From contig OX637402.1 of NCBI GenBank assembly GCA_951799425.1, positions 9,328,001-9,392,000 on the forward strand: DNA of 64,000 bases, read 5' to 3'. Of this stretch, positions 36,021 to 46,413 are shown piece after piece. Each line of letters opens with the position of its first letter. The stretch's first letter is position 1. The position numbers and the translations under genes are program-made. The stretch comes from Ilex aquifolium (lineage: Eukaryota > Streptophyta > Magnoliopsida > Aquifoliales > Aquifoliaceae). The notes under the pieces are model-generated. The model did no database searches, was not told where the DNA came from, and saw only the letters and a list, made by a program, of their open reading frames with translations.

Positions 36021-38076
36021 TGTAACGCCCCAAATACCACCCTGGACGGCATTACATTCTAAAACATTCACATCATGAGAGCACTAATATCATCCATAAA
36101 TAAATTAAACTTCATTCATCATCCATAAAATATTTACATCATTATCCAAAAGAATAGGCCCAACCATGGCATTTACATCTCAAAAATTAATTAAAGTAGC
36201 ACAGCGGAATAGCAAAAGAAACTAGACTTTACAATGTTTGTACATATTGGTTCCTAGTCTAGTACAAAAATAAAAGGGGCATCTCTACATGTCCCACTCG
36301 GGATCCAGGTACCCCTCTAATGAGGCTTCCCCAAGGCCCGGCTCATTAGCGCCAAGCTCCTCCTCTATAGCATAATCTGAAAAATGTTAATTGTAGGGGA
36401 TGAGCACGAAGCTCTGTAGCAAAATCTTACAAACTCAAACAAGATTTAGGAAAGCATATTAAAACGGTTGGTCTCATTTTCACAAATAGCATATATAACA
36501 TTTTGAAGGAAAAGCAGGACCTTTTAAATAGATCTCAAGTTTAAGTAGCAATAGTAATCGAAATGGATAAATAAACACCATATACCATTGGTAATTCATT
36601 CTACCATGAACCGTTTTTAACAAGTTCTCGCAGAATCCCATACATCCTGAAACTCTTGTCAAAACAATTTATGGTACAATGCACGATGACCCACACTGTG
36701 TGCCCGATACAACCCACGTTACTAACCCGTGATCATTAGCGATATGAAAAGTTTATACCCACACGGCGTACAAAGGCGTCTACCCACTCCATGTGGTAGG
36801 AAAAGTTCATACCCGCGTGGCATATAAAGACGTATACCCACTACATGATACCCGGTCCATAGTAATCCATGTTCGTATCATACAACCACATAAGAAGTAA
36901 AATACCAATAACTATCTCACATAACCAACAATTACACAAGTCCCCAATTCATCCTCAAAGCCTTACTTCTCAAGCATCCTTACAAGGAACCTCCTGAGAA
37001 GGAATGAGCATCCTTACAAGGAACCTCTCACCCTTGTTCCTCCAAACAACCAAACAAGACATACGATATCCACAATTTCCTCAATTAACAAATAACTCCA
37101 CAATTCCCCCAAATTTCACAATTTGTACCATAGCAAAATTGAAGAAAAAGAGCAAGAGATCACCATAAATATCATTTTGTTATACAATATCAAGCACTAA
37201 GGTTGTGATGGTGAGAACAAAGAAAATGTAAAGAGGAAAGGTTCATTTTTCTTAAAACTAGGGTTTGAGAATGAAAAATGGACCTTTAATGGTTACCCAA
37301 CTACCACAATGTTTAAGACATGGCAATAAATGCAAGAGGATCAAGAATCAAGTAAATAATAGCAAGTATATAGGATTTTGAACCAAAAGAATACATATAA
37401 TTTAATCCTAGCCTCAATGTAAGAGAATAGGAAGAAATCCCCTACCTTAATGTTCTTGGAAAAATTAGGGCTTTGATCTTGAATCAACTCTTCAATCTCT
37501 TGTTTTCTCTTGATCTTGTGTTTCTCTCTTTCTCTCTTCCTCTCTTATGTTTTCTAGGGTTTGGAGTGGTGTAATGAAGGCTAAGGAGGTGACAAAATGT
37601 ATTTATAGTGGAGGAAAATCGGCTTGTTCGCGACTTAAAATAAACAGTCTGGTTTCGGTAGTACCGGTACTCGGTACCGGTACCATTCAGTACCGGTACA
37701 AGAAACCTTCTGAAATCGGGGTACCGGTACTCAGTACCGGTACCATTCAGTACCGGTACCAATTACCCAGTTTTGCCTATTTCTTTTATTTTCCATTTCC
37801 AATCCATTCCAAAACTAACCAAATCCATCACAAACCTCTCCAACACATATTTATACACCAAACCTATCTAATACAAGTTATAGGACCTAACATTTTATAT
37901 TTTCACTCACTAAAACTAAATTTCAACTATAATTTTCATTAACATTTTAAATCTTTACTTTTCAAATTTACAAAGTTCAAACACACTTCAATACCCCTAT
38001 CCACATCTTTACAACCATTATTTGCTATATCTATATATCTATATGCATATATAAAAGAAAAATGCGGGGTGTTACA
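36021..38076 (-). repeat. 3' LTR of element F (2056 bp)
   Basis: Bounded by TGTAACGCCCC and GGGGTGTTACA, with TSD TAAAC outside. On the minus strand a TATA box (CTATAAATAC, 37599-37608) lies about 55 bp downstream of the GGTACCGGTACC array. Confidence 0.93.
37658..37760 (-). promoter_or_regulatory. GGTACCGGTACC palindrome array in the 3' LTR of F
   Basis: Six sites have centres at 37664, 37677, 37693, 37724, 37737 and 37753. The spacings 13, 16, 31, 13 and 16 show a 60-bp unit present twice. The arms are GGTA..TACC. The array lies directly upstream of the TATA box on the minus strand. Confidence 0.88.
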
Positions 38077-38097
38077 ATCCACCCCCCTTAAAGAAAG
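38077..38097 (-). other. Polypurine tract of element F
   Basis: Minus-strand TTCTTTAAGGGGGGTGGAT ends next to the LTR start (TGTAACACC). It is the expected plus-strand primer site. Confidence 0.8.
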
Positions 38098-38117
38098 TTT
38101 CGTCCTCGAAACTTACC

Positions 38118-41100
38118 TCAAGTAGCGAACAAATGTGGATACTTCTCCCGCATTTCTTGCTCCGGTTCCCAAGTAGCTTCTTCCACTCCATGGTGTTGCC
38201 ACAAAACCTTCACTAGTCGGATGACTTTGTTACGGAGCACCTTCTCTTTGGCATCGAGAATCTTCAACGGTTGTTCTTCATAGGTTGCTCCCTCTTGAAT
38301 TTCAATATCTTCCAAGTCTACGACCGGCGTTGCATCCGATTGACACCTTCTCAACATGGACACGTGGAACACATCATGTACTCCGGATAGCTGGGCTGGT
38401 AGTCGAAGTTGATATGCCGCCTTGCCTATCGCTTTGATTATCTCAAACGGTCCGGTATATCTTGGCGCTAGATTCCCCTTCTTGCCAAATCGAAACACGC
38501 CCTTCTTGAGTGACACCTTGAGAAATACGTAGTCTCCCACCTTGAATTCTAAGGGTCTTCATCTGTGGTCCGCATAGCTCTTCTGTCTACTTTGCGTTGT
38601 GCGTAGTCTCTCCCGGATTAGTTGGATCTTCTCCGTAGTCTATCGAACAATGTCCGGCCCGAACAAGCTACTTTCTCCGGCTTCCAACCAACAAGTAGGA
38701 GATCTACACGGTCTTCCATACAATGCTTCATAAGGCGCCATTCCGATGCTTGCTTGATAGCTGTTGTTGTATGCAAATTCCACCAACGGCAAATGGTCGC
38801 TCCAACCTCCCTTGAAATCCAACACACAAGCACGCAACATGTCTTCTAGAATCTGGTTCACCCTCTCGGATTGGCCATCCGTTTGGGGATGAAAGGCGGT
38901 GCTGAAGTGCAACTCTGTCCCCACAGCTCTTTGAAGACTTTGCCAAAATTACGCTACGAAACGAGAATCACGATCCGACACAATGGATAGCGGAACTCCA
39001 TGCAACCTCACTATCTCGCGAATATAGAGCTTGCTCAGGGTCTCTAACGTGTCGGTGGTCTTCATACTCAAGAAGTGAGCGGACTTGGTGAGTCTATCAA
39101 CAATGACCCATGCGGCATTATGCCCTCGTGAAGTCCGTGGAAAGCCAGATACGAAGTCCATGGTGATGTGATCCCACTTCCTCTCCGGGATAGGCAGAGA
39201 CTGTAATAATCCTCCAGGTCGTTGATGCTCAATCTTCACTTGCTGGCACACCGCACATTTTGCTATGAACCTTGCCACATCCTTCTTCATTCCCTTCCAC
39301 CAATATTGGCGCTTCATGTCCCTGTACATTTTGGTGCTACCGGGGTGGATAGCAAACTTAGAGCGATGACATTCACCAAGTATTTCCTCCTTTAGGGACG
39401 AATCGTCGGGAACGCATAGCTTCTCACCATATCTCAATTCTCCATTTCTTAAAGACCAACCCTCCATAGTTTCTCCATTTTCCAATTTAGCTCGCATCGA
39501 CGCTAATTCAGGATCCACACATTGCAATTCCACAACCCTCCGTTGGAGAGTAGGTTGAGCCACAAGGTTGAACAAACATGGTCGGGATCCATCTTCTTCA
39601 ACCCATAGATCAAAATCTCCAAGGGCATTCTTCAACTTCCATTTACTTGCAAGAACATTGAGTTCACCCCAAGACTTTCGGCTAAGTGCATCGGCGACTA
39701 CATTGGCTTTCCCCGGATGGTAATTGAGCGTGAACTCGTAGTCTTCTAAATACTCAATCCACCTTCTTTGACGGAGATTCAAATCCTTCTGCGTGAAGAT
39801 ATATTTGAGGCTTTTATGGTCTGAGAACACTTGAAATTTCTCCCCGTATAAATAACATCTCCACAACTTAAGAGCAAAAACCACAGCGGCTAACTCCAAG
39901 TCGTGAGTGGGATAGTTCTGTTCGTGAGTTTTGAGTTGCCTCGATCCATAAGCAACTACCTTCCCTCCTTGCATTAAAACACATCCCAAGCCTCGTAGCG
40001 AAGCATCCGTGTACACATCATATCCCTCCCCACTGCTCGGAATAATGAGGACAGGAGCCGTCGTCAACTTCTCCTTCAAGGTGCGAAAGGCTAACTCACA
40101 CGCTTGAGTCCACACAAATTTTTCTCCCTTCTTTGTAAGGCGAGTCATTGGCATTGCAAGCTTTGAGAACCCTTCTACGAACCTTCGATAGTAACCTGCT
40201 AAACCCAAGAAGCTACGTATCTCGGTCACATTCTTCGGTGGTTCCCATTTCATCACCGCCTCAATCTTTGCGGGATCAACAGCTACTCCTTTCTCGGACA
40301 CAACATGGCCAAGGAACTTCACTTCCTTCATCCAAAACTCACACTTGATCATATTCGCATATAACCTATGTTCTCTCAATGTTTGTAGCACAATAGAGAG
40401 ATGATGAGCATGTTCCTCCTGAGTCTGGGAGTAAATCAATATGCCATCAATAAACACAATGACAAATTGATCGAGGTAAGGCCGGAAGACTCTGTGCATC
40501 AAATCCATGAAGGCTGCGGGGGCATTAGTCAATCCGAACGGCATCACTGTATACTCGAAGTGACCATACCGGGTACGGAAAGCAGTCTTAGGAATATCCT
40601 CCTCCTTAATCCGCAGCTGATGATACCCCGTGTGAAGATCAATCTTCGAGTAATACTTCGACCCCTTCAACTGATCAAATAAGTCATCAATCCGAGGTAA
40701 AGGGTATTTATTCTTCACGGTAACCCGATTCAACCTTCGGTAATCCGTGCACAACCGTAGTGTCTCATCTGTCTTCTTTACAAAGAGGACCGGGGCTCCC
40801 CAAGGTGAGGTGCTCAAACGTATAAACCCAATGGCCAGTAGATGATCCAATTGCTTCCTTAGCTCCTTCAACTCCAAAGGTGCCATTCGATAAGGGGCAA
40901 TGGATATGGGTTCAGTTCCTGGATAGAGATCAATCTTGAACTCAATCTCCCTTTGTGGAGGTAACCCAGGTAATTCGTCAGGGAAGACATCCAGAAAATC
41001 CGATACTATCAACACTACGTCCGCATGGGATTTATCCCGATCATCTCCCATTAAGCTGGCTAAGAAACTCAACTGGCTTCCCGCCTTCACTTTCAAGAAT

Positions 41101-41880
41101 TTACTACCCGTAGTAGGAAATGGATGGGAAGAATTACGATCATTCATGAAAGTAAAGACTACCCCTCCCGGTAATTGGAATGAGATCCGCTTGCGAAAAC
41201 AATCCATCACCGCACGGAAAGCGGACAACAAATTCATCCCAAATATAACGTCATACCCCTTCATGTCTAACACAACCAAATCTACAATCAACTCTTGCTC
41301 CCCAATGCGAAGCACACATTCTCTACATACCCTAGTTGTATCCAATCGTTCTCCCGTAGGCAAGTCAACATTCAATGCATGTTCTAGCTTCTCGAAACTC
41401 AATCCCAAATTCATAGCATATGCAGTACGTATAAAAGAATGAGTAGCACCAGGATCGAATAAGATTCGGGCCCAAGAATTGTAAAGAAGAACGATACCTT
41501 CCACAACAGCATTGGAGGCATCTTCCTCCGCTTGGGTCAAGGCAAATACTCTCCCCTGAGTGGCGCCACCTGGGGCTAAAGCTCCTATGGGTCTCTGCTG
41601 CTGTGGTCTCTGTGGAGGTTGTCTCGGTAGTGGGGGCTGGGTTGCTTGCCCTTGTCCTGCCGCTTGATTGGTCCGTGGTGGAAACGATGGGCATTGACTT
41701 TTGTAGTGCCCAACCTCTCCACATGCAAAGCAGTGACGGGGGTCTGTGGCTGTCCTCCCCGGTACACCTCCTGCTCCTCGAGCTACCTGAGGTCTCTGTC
41801 CCCCTGCCTGATCTGGGCGCCGCTCGCTGCACTCCACTAGTGCTAGTGCCCGTCCTGATCGGACCTCCTCTCATAAGGCT
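38118..41880 (-). pseudogene. pol: pol of element F: PR-RT-RH-IN-chromodomain, with stops
   Basis: One frame from about 41837 to 38118 carries a zinc knuckle ([14 protein letters not shown]), protease with D-P-G-A-T-H-S-F instead of the usual D-S-G-A, RT, RNase H, integrase with HHCC and a core domain, and a C-terminal chromodomain (about 38275-38121; P-L-K-I-L-D, V-K-V-L-W and A-T-W-E-P-E motifs). The chromodomain, which reads histone marks and guides integration in this clade, looks intact. In-frame stops are at 38949-38951 (TAA), 38640-38642 (TAG) and near 38563 (TGA), all in integrase. The RT active site reads F-I-D-G instead of F-I-D-D. The element is dead for these activities. Confidence 0.92.
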
Positions 41881-42627
41881 CTGTCGCCGCTGAGTATCCT
41901 CCATGTCTCTCTCCACAAGTGCGGCTCTATCAACCAGATCCCCATACTCCCTGATCTTGAGAGCCACCAACTTCTCCCGGATGACCGGCCTCAGTCCCTG
42001 CTCGAAGCGCTTGGCCCTGTCGGCCTCAGTAGATATAAACCCCGTAGCGTAACGGGATAGCTCATCAAACCTCCTCTCATACTCGTCCACAGACATGCTG
42101 CCCTGTCGTAGAGCAAGAAAATCGGCCTTCATTCTATCTCTGACTGATTCGGGGAAGTACTTGTCTTGGAAGATTTGGTCGAACTCCTCCCAAATGAGTG
42201 TATCGGTGTTCCTCCTTCTCTTTACGGATTCCCACCAATGGTCGGCCCCCCCCTCCTCGAACAGGTAGATAGCTAAGCCCACCCGCAAGTCCTCGGCAAC
42301 TCCCATGCCGTCACAAATCTTCTTCACCCGACGGATCCATTTATCCACATCCAAAGGATTAGAGCTCCCTTGGAAAGTAGGCGGGTGTTGCCTCAGAAAC
42401 TCTCGGAGAACTACCATTCTCCTATTCTCCTCTCCGTTGCCCGGTACTTGAGCGAGAGGATGAGCTCCACCATTGTGGTTGTTGTTACCATTTTGGTTTT
42501 GTACCAAAGTGGTGAGCTCCCTCAAGCATTGGTAAATGCCTTGCATGGCATCCGAAGGTGGTGGTGGTGGTGGATTTGCTTGACCACCACGGCCACGCCC
42601 ACGTCCGCGTCCCCGTGTACCGTCCAT
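41838..42627 (-). pseudogene. gag: gag of element F, frameshifted against the zinc knuckle
   Basis: The frame from ATG 42627 (M-D-G-T-R-G start, Arg/Gly-rich N-terminus) encodes the Tekay-type gag core: P-P-T-F-Q-G, W-I-R-R-V, E-F-D-Q-I-F and L-R-Q-G-S-M-S-V-D-E-Y. Near 41840-41880 the conserved reading moves to another frame, in which the zinc knuckle and pol follow. Tekay elements normally have a single gag-pol ORF, so this is most likely an indel. A programmed shift cannot be ruled out. Confidence 0.85.
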
Positions 42628-42811
42628 CCTGCACATCAATCCATAATTTAGTTCCCTTGATGTGCAAGCTATAAACTAAAGTGATATGTAGGATGTCTTG
42701 ATTTAAACACAAGGCATATACAAAATTTAACTTAACAATTTCCTTCACCCTAAACCTACATCTCCAGTGGTAATCCATAACCTACAGCTCCCATGTAAGA
42801 CCTAAAGCCTA

Positions 42812-42824
42812 GGCTCTGATACCA
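42812..42824 (-). other. Primer binding site of element F (initiator tRNA-Met)
   Basis: Minus-strand TGGTATCAGAGCC matches the complement of the plant initiator tRNA-Met 3' end. It lies four bases inside the LTR end. This primer is typical of chromoviruses. Confidence 0.93.
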
Positions 42825-42828
42825 AATC

Positions 42829-44886
42829 TGTAACGCCCCAAATACTACCCTGGACGGCATTACATTCTAAAACATTCACATCATGAGAGCACTAATATCA
42901 TCCATAAATAAATTAAACTTCATTAATCATCCATAAAATATTTACATCATTATCCAAAAGAATAGGCCCAACCATGACATTTACATCTCAAAAATTAATT
43001 AAAGTAGCACAGCGGAATAGCAAAAGAAACTAGACTTTACAATGTTTGTACATATTGGTTCCTAGTCTAGTACAAAAATAAAAGGGGCATCACTACATGT
43101 CCCACTCGGGATCCAGGTACCCCTCTAATGAGGCTTCCCCAAGGCCCGGCTCATTAGCGCCAAGCTCCTCCTCTATAGCATAATCTGAAAAATGTTAATT
43201 GTAGGGGATGAGCACGAAGCTCTGTAGCAAAATCTTCCCAAACTCAAACAAGGTTTAGGAAAGCATATTAAAACGGTTGGTCTCATTTTCACAAATAGCA
43301 TATATAACATTTTGAAGGAAAAGCAGGACCTTTTAAATAGATCTCAAGTTTAAGTAGCAATAGTAATTGAAATGGATAAATAAACACCATATACCATTGG
43401 TAATTCATTCTACCATGAACCATTTTCAACAAGTTCTCGCAAAATCTCATACTTCCTGAAACTCTTGTCAAAACAATTTATGGTACAATGCACGATGACC
43501 CACACTGTGTGCCCGATACAACCCACGTTACTAACCCGTGATCATTAGCGATATGAAAATTTTATACCCACACGGCGTACAAAGGCGTCTACCCACTCCA
43601 TGTGGTAGGAAAAGTTCATACCCGCGTGGCATATAAAGACGTATACCCACTACATGATACCCGGTCCATAGTAATCCATGTTCGTATCGTACAACCACAT
43701 AAGAAGTAAAATACCAATAACTATCTCACATAACCAACAATTACACAAGTCCCCAATTCACCCTCAAAGCCTTACTTCTCAAGCATCCTTACAAGGAACC
43801 TCCTGAGAAGGAATGAGCATCCTTACAAGGAACCTCTCACCCTTGTTCCTCCAAACAACCAAACAAGACATACGATATCCACAATTTCCTCAATTAACAA
43901 ATAACTCCACAATTCCCCCAAATTTCACAATTTGTACCATAGCAAAATTGAAGAAAAAGAGCAAGAGATCACCATAAATATCATTTTGTTATACAATATC
44001 AAGCACTAAGGTTGTGATGGTGAGAACAAAGAAAATGTAAAGAGGAAAGGTTCATTTTTCTTAAAACTAGGGTTTGAGAATGAAAAAGGGACCTTTAATG
44101 GTTACCCAACTACCACAATGTTTAAGACATGGCAATAAATGCAAGAGGATCAAGAATCAAGTAAATAATAGCAAGTATATAGGATTTTGAACCAAAAGAA
44201 TACATATAATTTAATCCTAGCCTCAATGTAAGAGAATATGAAGAAATCCCCTACCTTAATGTTCTTGGAAAAATTAGGGCTTTGATCTTGAATCAACTCT
44301 TCAATCTCTTGTTTTCTCTTGATCTTGTGTTTCTCTCTTTCTCTCTTCCTCTCTTATGTTTTCTAGGGTTTGGAGTGGTGTAATGAAGGCTAAGGAGGTG
44401 ACAAAATGTATTTATAGTGGAGGAAAATCGGCTTGTTCGCGACTTAAAATAAACAGTCTGGTTTCGGTAGTACCGGTACTCGGTACGGGTACCCAGTACC
44501 GGTACAAGAAACCTTCTGGAATCGGGGTACCGGTACCTAGTACCGGTACCAATTACCTAGTACCGGTACCAATTACCTAGTTTTGCCTATTTCTTTTGTT
44601 TTCCATTTCCAATCCATTCCAAAACTAACCAAATCCATCACAAACCTCTCCAACACATATTTATACACCAAACCTGTCTAATACAAGTTATAGGACCTAA
44701 CATTTTATATTTTCACTCACTAAAACTAAATTTCAACTATGATTTTCATTAACATTTTAAATCTTTACTTTTCAAATTTACAAAGTTCAAACACACTTCA
44801 ATACCCCTATCCACATCTTTACAACCATTATTTGCTATATCTATATATCTATATGCATATATAAAAGAAAAATGCGGGGTGTTACA
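42829..44886 (-). repeat. 5' LTR of element F (2058 bp)
   Basis: It is near-identical to 36021-38076 except for scattered substitutions and a rearranged palindrome array (44466-44575). It is bounded by TGTAACGCCCC and GGGGTGTTACA. TSD TAAAC follows at 44887-44891. Confidence 0.93.
44466..44578 (-). promoter_or_regulatory. GGTACCGGTACC array in the 5' LTR of F, rearranged
   Basis: The first half resembles the other LTR but lacks part of the CATTCAG spacer and has one site mutated to GGTACGGGTACC. The second half has a new short tandem, TAGTACCGGTACCAATTACC repeated twice. The two LTRs were identical at insertion, so the array has changed since. Confidence 0.85.
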
Positions 44887-46029
44887 TAAACATGAGATTA
44901 CATCTCTAACACCCTACCTTTTTCTTATATATTCCAAGCATGTTATAACATAGTCAATGCAAATAACACATTTAATCCAAATAGGCATTTTATCAAACAC
45001 TTTCAAGACACAAAATTATGGAACACATATTATCCCCAAATAATCACATTTCTCAAAAAATCACAAGAAGTAATTTCTATATACCCAATTCATGCTAGAA
45101 TTGATTTTAATCATTCTTAATACCCATTTCCCACATTTCAAGTACCTATATTTTTCATGAATTTATCGAACAAGTAAATTCTACAAACCCAATTCATGCA
45201 AGATTGGTTTAGCATATTTCTATACCCATTTTCCACACTTTATGTACACTAGGAGTACATTAAACAAGATAATTCATATCAAGTCATGCTACCCATATCA
45301 TATGGAACCCTAGGTTGAAAATAAACCTAATTAAAAAAAATAACCCTACCTCTTGAAGCGTACAACAACGATAGGAAGCTCCAACAACCCGAAACAAGCT
45401 GTAATCCAAGTATTTCTCAAAATCCCATCCCTGGAATTTCACCCAAATCCAACCTTCTTGGTATGATTTTGTAGCCCTCGACGAGGGGAACAACTTTTGT
45501 TCTTGGCTCGTGTTGATTCGAGCAACATGGAGGCGTATATCATAGAGAGAATGTAGAGCTTCCCTCGCTTCTTTTGATTTTCTAAAACATCTGATGGATA
45601 TGGGGAGAAATCTGATTTTTTTCCGACATTTATACCCTTTAAATGCTTGGTCCTCATTTCGCCACAAGTTCTCCTTTCCTGAGTCCGATTTTGACCCAAA
45701 TCAATTAAATTTCATCCCGGTTGAAGTTCAAACTATTTTTATTTGAACTAACTTTAAATTATTATCCACTTTTTGAAATTTAATTCCTGGGTTCGTTTAT
45801 GAGGTCACACGACACTCGGTCGTCTCATAAAACTCAAAAAATTTGACTATCTCGGAATTCGACAAAAAATGATAGGGTAGTTAGATTTCGCGAGAAGAAT
45901 CCAATGGTGAGGTCCGTTTTGTCATCCGAGTTCTATAAAAAAATCAAGTTTTTACCCGAACTGTAGCAACAAATTACCATTTTGCCATTTTTCAAAAAAA
46001 ATTCAAATTTACCCGGGTTTTACAATATG

Positions 46030-46413
46030 CGTGTGTGTGGCTGTGATTTTCTTTTTAACAGGTGTGTTCGTGGTTCAGACTTTGTGTGTGAGTGTGAAAA
46101 ATAGAGAATGTATATCAGGGTCATTTGATCGAACAACTTGTAGGCCCACATAGATAACGCTATGTCAGAGATTAAGAGTATTGGGAGATTATGTTCGTTC
46201 TCTATGGAGCCTGTGTGGTGCGGATCAGGGGTGGTAGCATACGATGGAGCTAGAGTCAATGGGGTGGGGGCTGATAGACGCAGAAAGATAGACAGAAACG
46301 AAGAGAGAGGGAGACAAAAATTACCTTGTTGGTGGCTCTGGTGGCATCGTAGCTGTTGCTTGTGGCTGGTTGGGGTGTGGCATCAGGGGAGAGAGGAGAT
46401 CCAACAGAGAGAG
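46030..46413. other. Short flank between solo LTR G and element E
   Basis: About 380 bp with no transposon similarity seen. The minus strand has a CT-rich start and a short Pro/Ala/Thr-rich open stretch (about 46400-46325) followed by a GTAATT that could be a splice donor. I do not recognise a gene. Confidence 0.4.

Larger units (their letters stand above)
36021..44886 (-). mobile_element. Element F: full-length Tekay-like chromovirus (8.9 kb), coding region decayed
   Basis: LTRs (36021-38076 and 42829-44886) flank a tRNA-iMet PBS, gag, pol with a C-terminal chromodomain, and a PPT. The TSD TAAAC (36016-36020 and 44887-44891) lies inside LTR G. LTR divergence is roughly 1-2 percent by eye, concentrated in the palindrome array. 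There are one frameshift, three nonsense codons and a mutated RT active site, so F cannot make its own enzymes. Confidence 0.95.
34553..46024 (-). repeat. Solo LTR G (chromovirus/Tekay type), split by element F
   Basis: The pieces 34553-36020 and 44892-46024 (about 2.6 kb together) match LTRs E, H and I on the minus strand, starting TGTAAAACCCGGG (46024) and ending GGGGCGTCACC (34553). The flanks carry ATATG (34548-34552 and 46025-46029). The terminal base next to the left TSD is mutated (G instead of T on the + strand). A segment around CCAAGCATGTTATAACAT (35790-36010) is duplicated at 44932-45150 and partly again to 45240, so G has an internal tandem duplication. It has no palindrome array. 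Confidence 0.88.
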
